Source: Gammaproteobacteria bacterium
GTDB taxonomy: Bacteria; Pseudomonadota; Gammaproteobacteria; Porifericomitales; Porifericomitaceae
DNA: 64,000 bases
NCBI GenBank assembly: GCA_014238615.1
Contig: JABAAT010000038.1
Coordinates: 1 to 64,000, forward strand
Direction of reading: 5' to 3'
Positions 19,269-28,876 of the stretch are shown here, one piece after another. A program made the translations under genes and the position numbers. Position 1 is the stretch's first letter. The number at the start of each line of letters is the position of its first letter. Below the pieces are notes generated by a model that worked only from the letters and a program-made list of their open reading frames with translations, was not told the DNA's origin and did no database searches.

Positions 19269-20843
19269 ATGAACGGAACAACACAAAGATCAGCGCCACG
19301 GTACAGCGCATTCCGGCCCGCGGTTCCGGGCCGCTTCCGGAAACGGCGCCGCATCCAGGGACTCCACGCCGCCGCGATCTGGCTGGCGGCGCTGTGCGCG
19401 TCGGCGGCCTGGCAACCCGCCCAGGCGACGCCGACCGTCGTGCGCATGGACATCAATAATGAGCCCATCGGGCCTGCCACGCTGGACTACCTGGAGCGCG
19501 CCCTACAGCAAGCCATCGACACCGAGGCGCGGGCATTGCTGATCTTCATGGACTCTCCGGGTGGACTTCTGGAGAGCACCCGCTCCATGGTGAGCCGCAT
19601 CCTGCGCTCCCCCGTGCCAATCATCATCTACGTCGCTCCGGCGGGCGCGCGCGCCGCCAGCGCCGGCACTTTCCTGCTGTACGCCGCACACGTCTCGGCG
19701 ATGGCGCCCACGACCCACGTGGGCGCCGCCACCCCGGTGCAACTGCATGTCGGGGAAGCGCGGGACGAGTGGGAAGACACGCCGCGGCAAACGGAACAAC
19801 CGGAAGAGCAGCGAACGGCGGATCAGGGAGGAGAGCCGCGGCCGGATGCCGCGGACAACCAACAGGCGCGCTCCGGGCAGCGGGGAAACGATGCGGATTC
19901 CTCCCGGAAATTGAAGAATTCCGAAGCTTCGGACAAAACCATCACTTCAGAAGAAGCCATGATGAAGAAAATCACGAACGACTCCGTGGCCTACATTCGC
20001 GGCCTGGCTGAGCGGCGCGGCCGCAACCCGGACTGGGCCGAGCAGGCGGTGCGCGAAGCCGTGAGCATCACGGCCCGGGAAGCACTGGAATTGAACATCA
20101 TTGACCTGGTGGCGGCAAACACCCGGGAACTTCTGAACGAAATCGACGGCATGGAGGTGCTGATGGAAGACGGGCCCACGATGATGGCAACCGCCGACGC
20201 GGCCGTGGTCGTCTATGCACCGGATCTGCGTTACCGGATCCTGGCGCTGATCTCCCATCCGGCGATACTGAGCATCCTGTTGTCGGTGGGCCTCATCGGC
20301 ATCCTCGTGGAAATCCAGAATCCCGGCTTGATCCTGCCCGGCGTGGTGGGCCTCATCGCCCTGGTGCTCCTCCTGTACGGCACCCAGGTACTGCCCATCG
20401 GGCAGGCCTGGCTGATTCTCGTCGCCCTCGGCCTGTTCTTCATCATCCTGGAGTTTTTCATTCCCAGCATGGGGATCCTGGCCATCGGCGGCTCCGCCTG
20501 CCTGGCCCTGGGGATGGTCATGACCCTGCGCGAGTCCCTGGATGTATATAATTACATCACTTGGTTGTTCGGCCTGCTGCTGTTTGCCGTCTTCGCGCTC
20601 GTCTCCCTGCTGATCGTGCTGATGCGACGCCTGTATCGGCGCCCGGCGATGAGCGGGGCAGAGGAGATGGTCGGCTCGGTCGGCACCGTGTTGAAGGTGG
20701 ACGGGAAAGGTTGCCTCATCCATTTGCATTCCGAAACCTGGAAGGGCCGCTGCGAACAACCCCTTCAGATTGACCAACAGGTGCAGGTAAAATCCATTCA
20801 CGGCCTGACCTTGGACCTGGAAGCTCTCCCGACGGAGGAATAA
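19269..20843 (+). CDS. nfeD: NfeD-type membrane serine protease (long form)
   Basis: 524 aa from the ATG at 19269. Signal-like hydrophobic segment at about 31-52, then a ClpP-like protease domain with DSPGG near 95. The catalytic Ser is S131 (AASAGTF) and the Lys is in AMMKKITND (about 233), matching the Ser-Lys dyad known for archaeal PH1510-type stomatin proteases. Between them is an acidic, low-complexity insert (about 158-230). Four to five membrane helices and a C-terminal OB-fold (NfeD) domain follow. It is four bases upstream of a slipin gene, the usual partner and likely substrate. Confidence 0.92.
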   Translation: MNGTTQRSAPRYSAFRPAVPGRFRKRRRIQGLHAAAIWLAALCASAAWQPAQATPTVVRMDINNEPIGPATLDYLERALQQAIDTEARALLIFMDSPGGLLESTRSMVSRILRSPVPIIIYVAPAGARAASAGTFLLYAAHVSAMAPTTHVGAATPVQLHVGEARDEWEDTPRQTEQPEEQRTADQGGEPRPDAADNQQARSGQRGNDADSSRKLKNSEASDKTITSEEAMMKKITNDSVAYIRGLAERRGRNPDWAEQAVREAVSITAREALELNIIDLVAANTRELLNEIDGMEVLMEDGPTMMATADAAVVVYAPDLRYRILALISHPAILSILLSVGLIGILVEIQNPGLILPGVVGLIALVLLLYGTQVLPIGQAWLILVALGLFFIILEFFIPSMGILAIGGSACLALGMVMTLRESLDVYNYITWLFGLLLFAVFALVSLLIVLMRRLYRRPAMSGAEEMVGSVGTVLKVDGKGCLIHLHSETWKGRCEQPLQIDQQVQVKSIHGLTLDLEALPTEE

Positions 20844-20847
20844 AGCC

Positions 20848-21612
20848 ATGTTCAGCATCTTCGTAACTGTCCTGGTCGCCCTGGCCTTTCTGATCTTCTC
20901 TATCTTCAAAATCCTGCGCGAATATGAGCGTGCGGTGGTGTTTACGCTTGGGCGCTTCAGTAGAGTCAGTGGGCCGGGCCTGGTCATCGTGATTCCGGGC
21001 ATCCAGACCTACGAGCGCGTGAACCTGCGCACTTTCACGCTGGATGTACCGCCCCAGGACATCATCTCCAAGGACAACGTCAGTATCCACGTGAACGCCG
21101 TTGTCTATTACCGCGTCATCGATGCCCAGCGCTCCATCATTCAGATCGAGGACTATACCGAGGCCACCGGTCAAATGGCGCAAACCATTCTGCGCTCGAT
21201 ACTGGGTCGCCACGAACTTGACGAGATCCTCTCTGAGCGCGAAACGCTGAACAACCTGCTACAGGAGCAGTTGGATAAAATGACCGATGCCTGGGGCATT
21301 AAGATCAGCAGCGTAGAGATTAAAAACGTGGACATCGGTAAAAGCATGATCCGCGCGATCGCGCGGCAGGCCGAGGCCGAGCGTGAGCGGCGCGCCAAGA
21401 TCATCCACGCCCAGGGCGAATTGCAGGCTTCCCAACAGCTCGTGGAAGCCTCGAAGAAGCTCTCCGAAGACCCCAGCGCCATGCAATTGCGCTACCTGCA
21501 GACCCTGACCGAGATCAGTTCAGAACAGAACCAGAAGGTCATCATCTTTCCGTTGCCGCTGGAATTAATCAAACCCCTGCTGCACAAGTCAAAACCCGGC
21601 GACAACACCTGA
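20848..21612 (+). CDS. Slipin (SPFH/stomatin-like membrane protein)
   Basis: 254 aa: one N-terminal membrane helix (about 2-20), then a stomatin/PHB domain (REYERAVVFTLGRFSRVSGPGL onward) and a long charged helix RQAEAERERRAKIIHAQGE for oligomerisation. The C-terminal LPLELI region resembles the sites cut by NfeD partners. It immediately follows nfeD, forming the widespread NfeD-slipin membrane microdomain pair thought to act in membrane protein quality control. The exact role here is unknown. Confidence 0.93.
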   Translation: MFSIFVTVLVALAFLIFSIFKILREYERAVVFTLGRFSRVSGPGLVIVIPGIQTYERVNLRTFTLDVPPQDIISKDNVSIHVNAVVYYRVIDAQRSIIQIEDYTEATGQMAQTILRSILGRHELDEILSERETLNNLLQEQLDKMTDAWGIKISSVEIKNVDIGKSMIRAIARQAEAERERRAKIIHAQGELQASQQLVEASKKLSEDPSAMQLRYLQTLTEISSEQNQKVIIFPLPLELIKPLLHKSKPGDNT

Positions 21613-21633
21613 CATTTTTGAGGAGGAGCCTTG

Positions 21634-22896
21634 ATGTTCCATAAAGGCATGCGCGTTGCGGATCTCGATCCGGAGTTAGAGGAGGCCCTGCGCGGCGAAG
21701 CGCGGCGCCAGGAAGAGCATCTGGAACTGATCGCCTCGGAGAATTACACCAGCCCACGCGTCCTGGAGGCACAGGGCTCGGTGCTGACCAACAAGTACGC
21801 GGAAGGCTATCCGGCGAAGCGCTACTACGGCGGCTGCGCCTACGTGGACGTGGCTGAACAGCTCGCCATCGACCGCGCCAAACAGCTCTTCAAGGCCGAC
21901 TACGCCAACGTGCAGCCACACTCCGGCTCGCAGGCCAACGCCGCCGTTTACCTGGCCCTGCTGCAGCCGGGCGACGTCATCCTCGGCATGAGCCTGGCTC
22001 ACGGCGGTCACCTGACGCACGGCGCCAAGGTCAACTTTTCCGGTAAGGTTTACCGGGCGGTGCAATACGGCATCGACCCGGAAAGCGGCCTGATCGACTA
22101 CGACGAGGTGGAAAGGCTGGCCCTGGAGCACAAGCCGCGCATGCTGGTCACCGGCTTCTCGGCTTACTCCAGGGTGTTGGATTGGGAGCGCTTCCGGGCG
22201 ATCGCCGACAAGGTGGACGCCCTGCTCATGGCCGACATCGCCCACGTCGCCGGTCTCGTGGCCACCGACCTTTATCCCAGCCCGGTGCCCTGGGCCGACA
22301 TCGTCACCAGCACCACCCACAAAACCCTGCGCGGCCCACGCGCCGGCATCATCTTCAGCCGCTCCAACCCCGCATTGGAAAAGAAGATCAACTCCATGGT
22401 GTTCCCCGGCATGCAGGGCGGCCCCCTGATGCATGTGATCGCCGCCAAGGCAGTGGCCTTCAAGGAAGCCCTGCAACCCGAGTTTCGTGCCTACCAGGAG
22501 CAGGTCCTGTTAAACGCCAAACGCATGGCCGAGGTGTTCATCCGGCATGGCCACCGCGTGATCTCGGGCGGCACCGACAACCACCTGTTCCTGGTCAGCT
22601 TCGTGGAGCGCGGCCTGACCGGCAAGGAGGTAGACGCCGCCCTGGACCGCGCCCACATCACCGTGAACAAGAATGCCGTGCCCAACGATCCCCAGTCCCC
22701 TTTCGTCACCAGCGGCATCCGCATCGGCAGTCCGGCGCTGACCACGCGCGGCTGCGGGCCGGAAGAAGCCGGCCGCACCGCCGAACTGATGTGCGAAGTG
22801 ATCGACAACCTGAAAGACGATCAGGTCATTGAACGCGTCCGGAAAGAGGTGATCTCCCTGTGTCAACGCTTCCCGGTTTATCCCGAGCGGCGCTGA
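21634..22896 (+). CDS. glyA: Serine hydroxymethyltransferase
   Basis: PLP enzyme interconverting serine and glycine with tetrahydrofolate/methylene-THF. 420 aa from the ATG at 21634, with GGAGG seven bases upstream; a TTG directly in front (21631) is possible but less likely. PLP-binding Lys is K230 ([11 protein letters not shown]), and [17 protein letters not shown] and [13 protein letters not shown] motifs are intact. It begins a glyA-nrdR-ribD run as in other gammaproteobacteria. In a serine-cycle or mixed methylotroph it would also serve C1 assimilation (inference). Confidence 0.97.
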   Translation: MFHKGMRVADLDPELEEALRGEARRQEEHLELIASENYTSPRVLEAQGSVLTNKYAEGYPAKRYYGGCAYVDVAEQLAIDRAKQLFKADYANVQPHSGSQANAAVYLALLQPGDVILGMSLAHGGHLTHGAKVNFSGKVYRAVQYGIDPESGLIDYDEVERLALEHKPRMLVTGFSAYSRVLDWERFRAIADKVDALLMADIAHVAGLVATDLYPSPVPWADIVTSTTHKTLRGPRAGIIFSRSNPALEKKINSMVFPGMQGGPLMHVIAAKAVAFKEALQPEFRAYQEQVLLNAKRMAEVFIRHGHRVISGGTDNHLFLVSFVERGLTGKEVDAALDRAHITVNKNAVPNDPQSPFVTSGIRIGSPALTTRGCGPEEAGRTAELMCEVIDNLKDDQVIERVRKEVISLCQRFPVYPERR

Positions 22897-22919
22897 TCGA
22901 AACACCACTGGCCCCATGA

Positions 22920-23426
22920 GTGAATTGCCCCTTCTGCAATCCCCCCCGGAAAACCAAGGTACTGCAATCGCGCGCCAGCTCCCACGGCCGGCTGCGACGT
23001 CGGCGATGCTGCCCAGACTGCGGCAAGCGCTTCACCACTTATGAGGCGGCGGCCCTGGCGTTTCCCAGGGTCGTCAAACACTCCGACCGGCGCCGCGAAG
23101 ACTTTGAGACAGGGAAGTTGCGCGAGGGCGTCAACCGTGCCCTGCACAAGCGTCCCATCTCCGAAGAACAGATACAAAACATGCTGGACGAGATCCACAC
23201 GGAGCTGCAAGGCCACACGGAAAAGGAGATCGATACCCGGCAGCTGGGCGCGATGGTCATGCGCCGCCTGCGCGCACTGGACCAGGTGGCCTACGTCCGC
23301 TTTGCCTCCTTCTACCATCGGTTTGAAGACGTGGAGGAGTTCAAGCGCGAGATCGATGCGCTGAGCAACGCCCTCTCCCCCCTGGACGATCAGCTCCAGC
23401 TGTCCCTGGGCGCCGAGGATTCTTGA
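22920..23426 (+). CDS. nrdR: Transcriptional repressor NrdR
   Basis: Zn-ribbon plus ATP-cone repressor of ribonucleotide reductase genes, 168 aa from a GTG at 22920. Zinc ligands are C3, C6, C31 and C34 (MNCPFC and CCPDCGKRFTTYE). The ATP cone follows (VVKHSDRRREDFETGKLREGV). The loop between the zinc knuckles (NPPRKTKVLQSRASSHGRLR) departs from the usual DTKVxDSR form but keeps its length. Binding sites for it (NrdR boxes) were not seen in the window. Confidence 0.94.
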   Translation: MNCPFCNPPRKTKVLQSRASSHGRLRRRRCCPDCGKRFTTYEAAALAFPRVVKHSDRRREDFETGKLREGVNRALHKRPISEEQIQNMLDEIHTELQGHTEKEIDTRQLGAMVMRRLRALDQVAYVRFASFYHRFEDVEEFKREIDALSNALSPLDDQLQLSLGAEDS

Positions 23427-24535
23427 GCGACCCGGGAGAGGACCGGCGCCACATGGCGCGCGCCCTGCAACTGGCCGCACGCGGCCTCCATGGCACCACT
23501 CCCAATCCCCGCGTGGGCTGCGTCCTGGTCAAAGGGGGGCAAGTCATCGCCGAAGCCTGGCACGCATACGCGGGAGGTCCCCACGCCGAGCGGCAAGCCC
23601 TGGAGCAGGCCGGCGCTGACGCGCGCGGCGCCGTCTGCTACCTCAGCCTGGAGCCCTGTGCCCATCACGGCAGAACCCCCCCCTGCGCCGGGGCACTGCT
23701 GAAAGCCGGGGTCCGGGAAGTCATCGTCGCCATGCAGGATCCCGATCCACGCACCAGCGGCAGGGGCCTGGAGCTCCTGCGGCAACATGGAGTCAAGGTG
23801 CAAAACGGACTCATGGCGGAACAGGCCGCGGAGCTGAACGCCGGTTTCATCAGCCGCCACCGGCATCACCGTCCTCGACTCAGCTGCAAACTGGCAACCT
23901 CCATGGACGGACGCAGCACGGCGCCGGACGGCGGCAGTCAGTGGATCAGCAGCCCCCAGGCCCGCCGGGATGTCCAAAAGCTGCGGGCCCGGAGCTGCGC
24001 CATCCTGACCGGAGCGGGCACCGCAAAGATCGACCGGCCCAGACTCACGGTGCGCGACCCGGAACTCCTCACCCTCCGGGGCCAACCCCTGAGAGTCGTT
24101 CTGGAACGCCGCATCCGACTCCCCCTGGACAGCCCCATGTTGCGCGAGCAGGGGCGCACCCTGATCATCACCGCCAGCGGCCCGGAGCACCCCAATACCA
24201 CCGCCCTCACCGCCCGGGGCGCACAGATCATCACCCTGCAAAAACGAAACTTCCTGCACCGGGCAATGCACCACCTGGCCGGGAAAGAGCACATCAACGA
24301 AGTCCTGGTGGAAGCCGGTCCCACCCTCAGCGGCGCCCTCATCCGGGCGGGACTGGTGGATCAAATCATCCTCTACCTGGCCCCCCGGCTCCTGGGACAC
24401 AGGGGCAACCCCCTGCTCCGGCTCCCGGGCATCGACCAACTGCGGGACGCCATCCACCTTGACATCCTGGACCTCAGGCAGGTCGGCCCCGACCTGCGCC
24501 TCACCGCCCGCATCCGGACAAAGGAGCAGGAATAA
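23423..24535 (+). CDS. ribD: Bifunctional riboflavin deaminase/reductase RibD
   Basis: Catalyses the deamination and the reduction steps early in riboflavin synthesis. 370 aa from a TTG at 23423 that overlaps the nrdR stop (TTGA); an ATG at 23453 is a shorter alternative but would remove the start of the first helix. Deaminase zinc ligands are in HAE (54-56) and PCAHHGRTPPC (C79, C88). The reductase half begins at about 150 (LSCKLATSMDGRS) and ends with LVEAGPTLSGALI. Confidence 0.94.
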   Translation: MSDPGEDRRHMARALQLAARGLHGTTPNPRVGCVLVKGGQVIAEAWHAYAGGPHAERQALEQAGADARGAVCYLSLEPCAHHGRTPPCAGALLKAGVREVIVAMQDPDPRTSGRGLELLRQHGVKVQNGLMAEQAAELNAGFISRHRHHRPRLSCKLATSMDGRSTAPDGGSQWISSPQARRDVQKLRARSCAILTGAGTAKIDRPRLTVRDPELLTLRGQPLRVVLERRIRLPLDSPMLREQGRTLIITASGPEHPNTTALTARGAQIITLQKRNFLHRAMHHLAGKEHINEVLVEAGPTLSGALIRAGLVDQIILYLAPRLLGHRGNPLLRLPGIDQLRDAIHLDILDLRQVGPDLRLTARIRTKEQE

Positions 24536-24702
24536 TGGAAACGGCCGTTAGCCTGAAAACGCCCCAGGGCAGGCAACATCCACCGCCGACACGGCAACCA
24601 GGAGACCACTGCATCACGCTGCCGCGCGAAGCCCCGGGGCTTTCCCACCCTGTCCTGTTACGGCTGAGTTCCGAGGCGCGTAGCTTAGGATAAACTGCTT
24701 CC
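24536..24702. other. Gap between ribD and moxR
   Basis: 167 bp without a gene. An AT-rich GCTTAGGATAAACT patch just before the moxR ATG may be its -10 region. No FMN riboswitch core was recognised. Confidence 0.4.
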
Positions 24703-25677
24703 ATGGCAGCTTCCCCCGCCTTCGCCCGAATTTCAGCGAGTTCCACGCGCGACGCCGCCGCGGCCTTACAGCAGGTCCTGGAGCTCGCCGGCGAGGTGCT
24801 GCTCGGTAAAGATCGCGTCATCCGTCTGACCCTGACCTGCCTGTTGGCCCGGGGGCACCTGTTGATCGAGGACATTCCCGGGGTCGGGAAAACCACCCTG
24901 GCCCTGCTGCTGACGCGCCTGCTGGGCTTAAGCTTTGTGCGCCTGCAGTTCACCAGCGATTTGCTGCCGGCCGATATCCTGGGCTGCTCGGTGTATCACC
25001 GCGAGGAAGAGGCTTTCCGCTTCCACCCGGGGCCAGTGTTCCACCAGGTGGTCATGGCGGATGAAATCAACCGCGCCACGCCGCGCGTGCAGAGCGCCCT
25101 GCTTGAGGCGATGGAAGAAACCCAAGTGACCATTGACGGGCAGCGCCACCCATTGCCCCGTCCTTTCTTTCTCATTGCCACGCAGAACCCGGGCACCCAG
25201 ATCGGTACCTACGCGTTACCCGAATCCCAGCTGGACCGCTTCACCATGTGCCTGGCCCTGGGACATCCAGACCAGGAATCCGAACGCCGCCTGCTGCGCG
25301 GCAAGCCGCGGCGCCAGCTGATCGAGGACCTGAAGCCACCGCTGCCGCCGGAGCGCCTGGCACAGTTTCAGCAGGCGGTCAGCCAGGTGCGGGTCGAGTC
25401 CGCCCTGCTGGATTACCTGCTCGCCCTGTTGCGCTACACCCGCGAGAGCGGCCGCTACGGCATGGGACTGTCGCCGCGCGCCGGCCTGCGCCTGCTGGAC
25501 TGCGCGCGCGCCTGGGCGCTGCTACACGAACGCGATATCGTGCTGCCCGAGGATTTGCAGCAGATTCTTCCGGCCGTCGCAGTGCACCGCCTGCAACAGG
25601 AGCAGTCGGCGGTGCACGACAAGGCCGCTGCGGAAAAATTGGTCTCGGAACTGCTTCACCGGGTACCTATCCCCTGA
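24703..25677 (+). CDS. MoxR-family AAA+ ATPase
   Basis: 324 aa. Walker A GVGKTT at about 60-65, Walker B VVMADEINR, sensor 1 in TQNPG and a C-terminal lid with SPRAGLRLLDCARAWAL. MoxR ATPases act as chaperones for the maturation of partner proteins; here the partners are the DUF58 and transglutaminase genes that follow, the common MoxR-DUF58-TgpA triad. MoxR was named from methanol oxidation clusters, but no methanol dehydrogenase gene lies here. Confidence 0.93.
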   Translation: MAASPAFARISASSTRDAAAALQQVLELAGEVLLGKDRVIRLTLTCLLARGHLLIEDIPGVGKTTLALLLTRLLGLSFVRLQFTSDLLPADILGCSVYHREEEAFRFHPGPVFHQVVMADEINRATPRVQSALLEAMEETQVTIDGQRHPLPRPFFLIATQNPGTQIGTYALPESQLDRFTMCLALGHPDQESERRLLRGKPRRQLIEDLKPPLPPERLAQFQQAVSQVRVESALLDYLLALLRYTRESGRYGMGLSPRAGLRLLDCARAWALLHERDIVLPEDLQQILPAVAVHRLQQEQSAVHDKAAAEKLVSELLHRVPIP

Positions 25678-25772
25678 ACAACGGGAGCAACGGACTGAGG
25701 AATATAGCGGGCGGCGAGGTCTCCGGGCGACATCCGACTCCGGATACCGCCACGGGGAGGAATTCTGACCGC

Positions 25773-26801
25773 CTGCGGGTCTCCCTGCGCAACCTTTACA
25801 TCTTTCCGAGCCGGGCCGGGCTGGTGTTTTGCCTCGTGCTAACCGGCATCGTGACCGGGGGGGCGAACTACGACAATAACCTCATCTACGCCTTGGCATT
25901 CCTCGGCTGCGGCTTGTTCCTGACCTCCCTGGTGCAGACCTACCTCCAGCTTCTGGCGTTGGAACTGGAGTGGTTGCCGCCTGCCCCGGTGTGCGCCGGA
26001 GAACAGGCGCGCTTCCCCCTGTTGGTGTGGACCCCGGGGGGGACGCCGCGCCGCGCCCTGAAGTTGGCCTGGCGACCGGCGCGCCGCGGCCCAGGCCTGG
26101 ACTTCGTCATTCATCGCGGCAGAATCCGCGGACTGCGCCTGGTCTGGCGCGCGGCGGGGCGTGAGCCCGGTGCTCGGAAGCAGCCCGGCTTGTCCGTTCC
26201 GGCGCGCTCCAGCAGCGCCGACGCCCTGCCGGGCATGACGCGCCTGGTACTCGCCGTGCCCACGTCGCGGCGCGGACAGCTGGTGTTACAGGCGGGGCGC
26301 GTCAGCCTGTCCACACACTTTCCGCTCGGTCTGTTCCGCTCCTGGCTGTACCTGCCACAAGCCCCTCCCTGCCTGGTGTACCCCCGACCGGCCGGGCGCG
26401 CCTTGCCGCCGTCCACCAGCCAGGGCGCGCGCTCGAGTGACGCGGTTGGTGCCCGGCAGCCAGGCAGCGAGGATTTCATCGGTGTGAGCGCCTACCGTCC
26501 GGGTGATCCGATACGGCGCATCTCCTGGCGCGCCGCGGCTCGGGGTGAGGAGCTGTTGGTCAACCGTTTCGGCGCCGCCGGGCGGACCGAGCGACTGCTG
26601 TTCCGCTGGTCGGAGCTCGCGTGGCTCCGGGATAACGAAATGCGCCTGGCACAGTTGTGCCGCTGGGTGCTGAACGCAGAGAATTTGGGGCTACGCTATG
26701 GTCTGCACCTGCCGGGCTTTACGGCGCCGCCGGGGCTGGCCGGTAAACACCGGGAGGCCTGCCTGCGCGCCCTGGCCCTGTTTCCGGGAGACGCGACGTA
26801 A
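25773..26801 (+). CDS. DUF58 domain protein (von Willebrand-like), start uncertain
   Basis: About 342 aa. Two N-terminal membrane helices (GLVFCLVLTGIVTGG and FLGCGLFLTSLVQTY), then a soluble region with the DUF58 core GVSAYRPGDPIRRISWRAAARG. No ATG, GTG or TTG occurs in frame between the moxR stop and the conserved N-terminus (RNLYIFPSRAG). The CTG at 25773, 12 bases after GGGGAGG, is used here as a placeholder, and the frame is open upstream. It is the middle gene of the MoxR-DUF58-TgpA unit and probably acts at the membrane with both neighbours. Confidence 0.85.
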   Translation: MRVSLRNLYIFPSRAGLVFCLVLTGIVTGGANYDNNLIYALAFLGCGLFLTSLVQTYLQLLALELEWLPPAPVCAGEQARFPLLVWTPGGTPRRALKLAWRPARRGPGLDFVIHRGRIRGLRLVWRAAGREPGARKQPGLSVPARSSSADALPGMTRLVLAVPTSRRGQLVLQAGRVSLSTHFPLGLFRSWLYLPQAPPCLVYPRPAGRALPPSTSQGARSSDAVGARQPGSEDFIGVSAYRPGDPIRRISWRAAARGEELLVNRFGAAGRTERLLFRWSELAWLRDNEMRLAQLCRWVLNAENLGLRYGLHLPGFTAPPGLAGKHREACLRALALFPGDAT

Positions 26802-26803
26802 AG

Positions 26804-28846
26804 GCGCCCCGAAGGGCCGCGGCGCCGCGCGGCATCGGCTGGCTCGGCCTCAGCCTCGTCCTGGCCCTGGCGGTGCATGTCACCCGCTTTCCTTACTGGC
26901 TGAGCCTGATCTGCGCCCTGCTCATCGGCTGGCGTTTCTGGGCGGGACGGGCTCCCGCTACGCCGCGACGCCTGCATCAAATCCTCTACCAGGGCTGCGC
27001 CCTGCTGCTGTTGCTGACCTTGGTGGCCTACTACCGGAACTGGCTGGGACCGCAGGTGGGCCTGGCCATGCTGGCGCTGCTTTGCGGCTTCAAGATCCTG
27101 GAGGCACGCCAGGGGAGAGATTTCTACCTGCTGGCCTACATGATCCTGTTTTTACTGCTTAGCCATTTTTTCTCCAACCAATCGATCTTCGCGTTGCTAC
27201 ATGCCTTGGCGGTGCTGTTCCTGTTGTGCGTGGCGCTGTTCGCCCACAACGACCTCGAGGGCTCCCTGGGACGCCCCGCCCTGCTGGCCGGGGCCGGGCG
27301 CAGCCTGCTCATGGCGATTCCCATCGCGGTGTTGGCTTTTCTGCTTTTCCCGCGCTTCCCGGGGCCGCTCTGGGGGAGGATGCCCAACTCCGAAACGGCC
27401 GTCACCGGCCTCAGCGAAACCATGGAGCCTGGCAGCATCGTTCAGGTCATCCGTTCCCGGGAGCCGGTGCTGCGAGCGGAATTCCATGGCCCGGCCCCGG
27501 CGCAAAATCAACTCTACTGGCGCGGCCCGGTGCTGTGGCAGACGAACGGCCGGAGTTGGTCGCAGGGGCCGCCCGCACCGCGCGGCGGCGCGGCGCGCAT
27601 TACGCATCTGAACGCGCCGATACAGTACAGCGTCGTACAGGAAGGCACGGAGCAACACCGCCTGTTTGCCCTGGAACTCCCCGCCCACGCTCCGGCGCCG
27701 TTCAGATTCACCCCGGACATGCAGCTCATCGCTCCGCATAAACTGCGCAGCAGGAGCCGCTACCAGATCACCTCCTTCGTGGACTACCGGTTCTTTGACC
27801 AGAACGCGGATTTCAAGTGGCGCGGTCTGCAACTGCCGCCCGGGAGTCATCCACGAAGCCGCGTTCTGGCGCGGCAGTGGCGCCAAGAGGGACTGAACCC
27901 GCGACAACTCATCGACCGGGCCCTGACCTATTTCCACGAACAGGGCTTCGTCTATACCCTCTCTCCCCGGGCCTTGTCCGGAGACAACATGGACGCTTTC
28001 CTGTTTGAAACCCGCGAGGGCTTTTGCGAGCACTACGCGGCCGCCTTCGTGGTGCTGATGCGCGCCGCCGGGTTGCCGGCACGCATTGTCACCGGCTACC
28101 AGGGAGGCACCTTCAACCCACTCGGCAACTATTACATCCTGCGCCAGAGCGACGCCCACGCCTGGACCGAGGTCTGGCTCGATCAGGTCGGTTGGATGCG
28201 TGTGGATCCGGTGACAGCGGTATCCCCGGAGCGCATCCGCAACGGCATGGACGAAGTACTGCTCTCGCTGAATCCGCCGGAGCTCCTGGAACCCCTGTTG
28301 ACGCCCCTGGTCGCGGGTGACTGGACGCGCTCGCTACGCAACCTGCTGGACAGCGCCGGCTACCAGTGGAGCAAGTGGGTGTTGGGCTATGACATCCGGC
28401 ACCAACGACAATTGCTGCGGCTGCTGAACCTGGAGCGCTTCGGCACTCCGGCCCTGTATGGGCTACTGGGAGCCGGCTTGTTCGGCCTGCTGTTTTTACT
28501 GCTGTTGATCCTGCGCGCCGGCGCACGGCACGCACCCGGAGGCGCGGACGCGGCGCGGCGCTGTTACGATCTGTTTCTCCGCCGTTTGGCGCGCGCCGGG
28601 ATTAGAATCCTGGAATACGAGGGGCCCCTGGACTGCGCCGCGCGTGCCGGGCGGCTGCTGCCCGGCTCGGCCCCGGAGATCGAAGCGCTCACAAAAAGCT
28701 ACATCCGGGCGCGCTATGGCGGGGAACGCGCGGCACTCGCCGAGTTGCACCGCCGGGTGCACGCTTTCCGGCCGCGCCCGGGTCGCACCAGGAGCACGGA
28801 ACACGACCAGGGACTTGCGCCGCGACACCATAACGGCACAGAATGA
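26804..28846 (+). CDS. TgpA-type membrane transglutaminase-like protein, start uncertain
   Basis: Five to six N-terminal helices (DUF3488) are followed by a periplasmic transglutaminase-like domain. Its catalytic triad is visible as the Cys in TREGFCEHYAAAF, the His in QSDAHAWTEVWL and the Asp in WMRVDPV. A last membrane helix (LLGAGLFGLLFLLLLIL) and a DUF4129-like tail complete it. The first canonical start in frame is GTG 26873, but family similarity (WLGLSLVLALAVHVTRFPYW) begins earlier, so initiation probably uses an unusual codon just after the DUF58 stop. The coordinate given is approximate. Confidence 0.85.
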   Translation, partial: APRRAAAPRGIGWLGLSLVLALAVHVTRFPYWLSLICALLIGWRFWAGRAPATPRRLHQILYQGCALLLLLTLVAYYRNWLGPQVGLAMLALLCGFKILEARQGRDFYLLAYMILFLLLSHFFSNQSIFALLHALAVLFLLCVALFAHNDLEGSLGRPALLAGAGRSLLMAIPIAVLAFLLFPRFPGPLWGRMPNSETAVTGLSETMEPGSIVQVIRSREPVLRAEFHGPAPAQNQLYWRGPVLWQTNGRSWSQGPPAPRGGAARITHLNAPIQYSVVQEGTEQHRLFALELPAHAPAPFRFTPDMQLIAPHKLRSRSRYQITSFVDYRFFDQNADFKWRGLQLPPGSHPRSRVLARQWRQEGLNPRQLIDRALTYFHEQGFVYTLSPRALSGDNMDAFLFETREGFCEHYAAAFVVLMRAAGLPARIVTGYQGGTFNPLGNYYILRQSDAHAWTEVWLDQVGWMRVDPVTAVSPERIRNGMDEVLLSLNPPELLEPLLTPLVAGDWTRSLRNLLDSAGYQWSKWVLGYDIRHQRQLLRLLNLERFGTPALYGLLGAGLFGLLFLLLLILRAGARHAPGGADAARRCYDLFLRRLARAGIRILEYEGPLDCAARAGRLLPGSAPEIEALTKSYIRARYGGERAALAELHRRVHAFRPRPGRTRSTEHDQGLAPRHHNGTE

Positions 28847-28876
28847 GACACCGCCGTCCTCGGCGCCCAGATTCCC

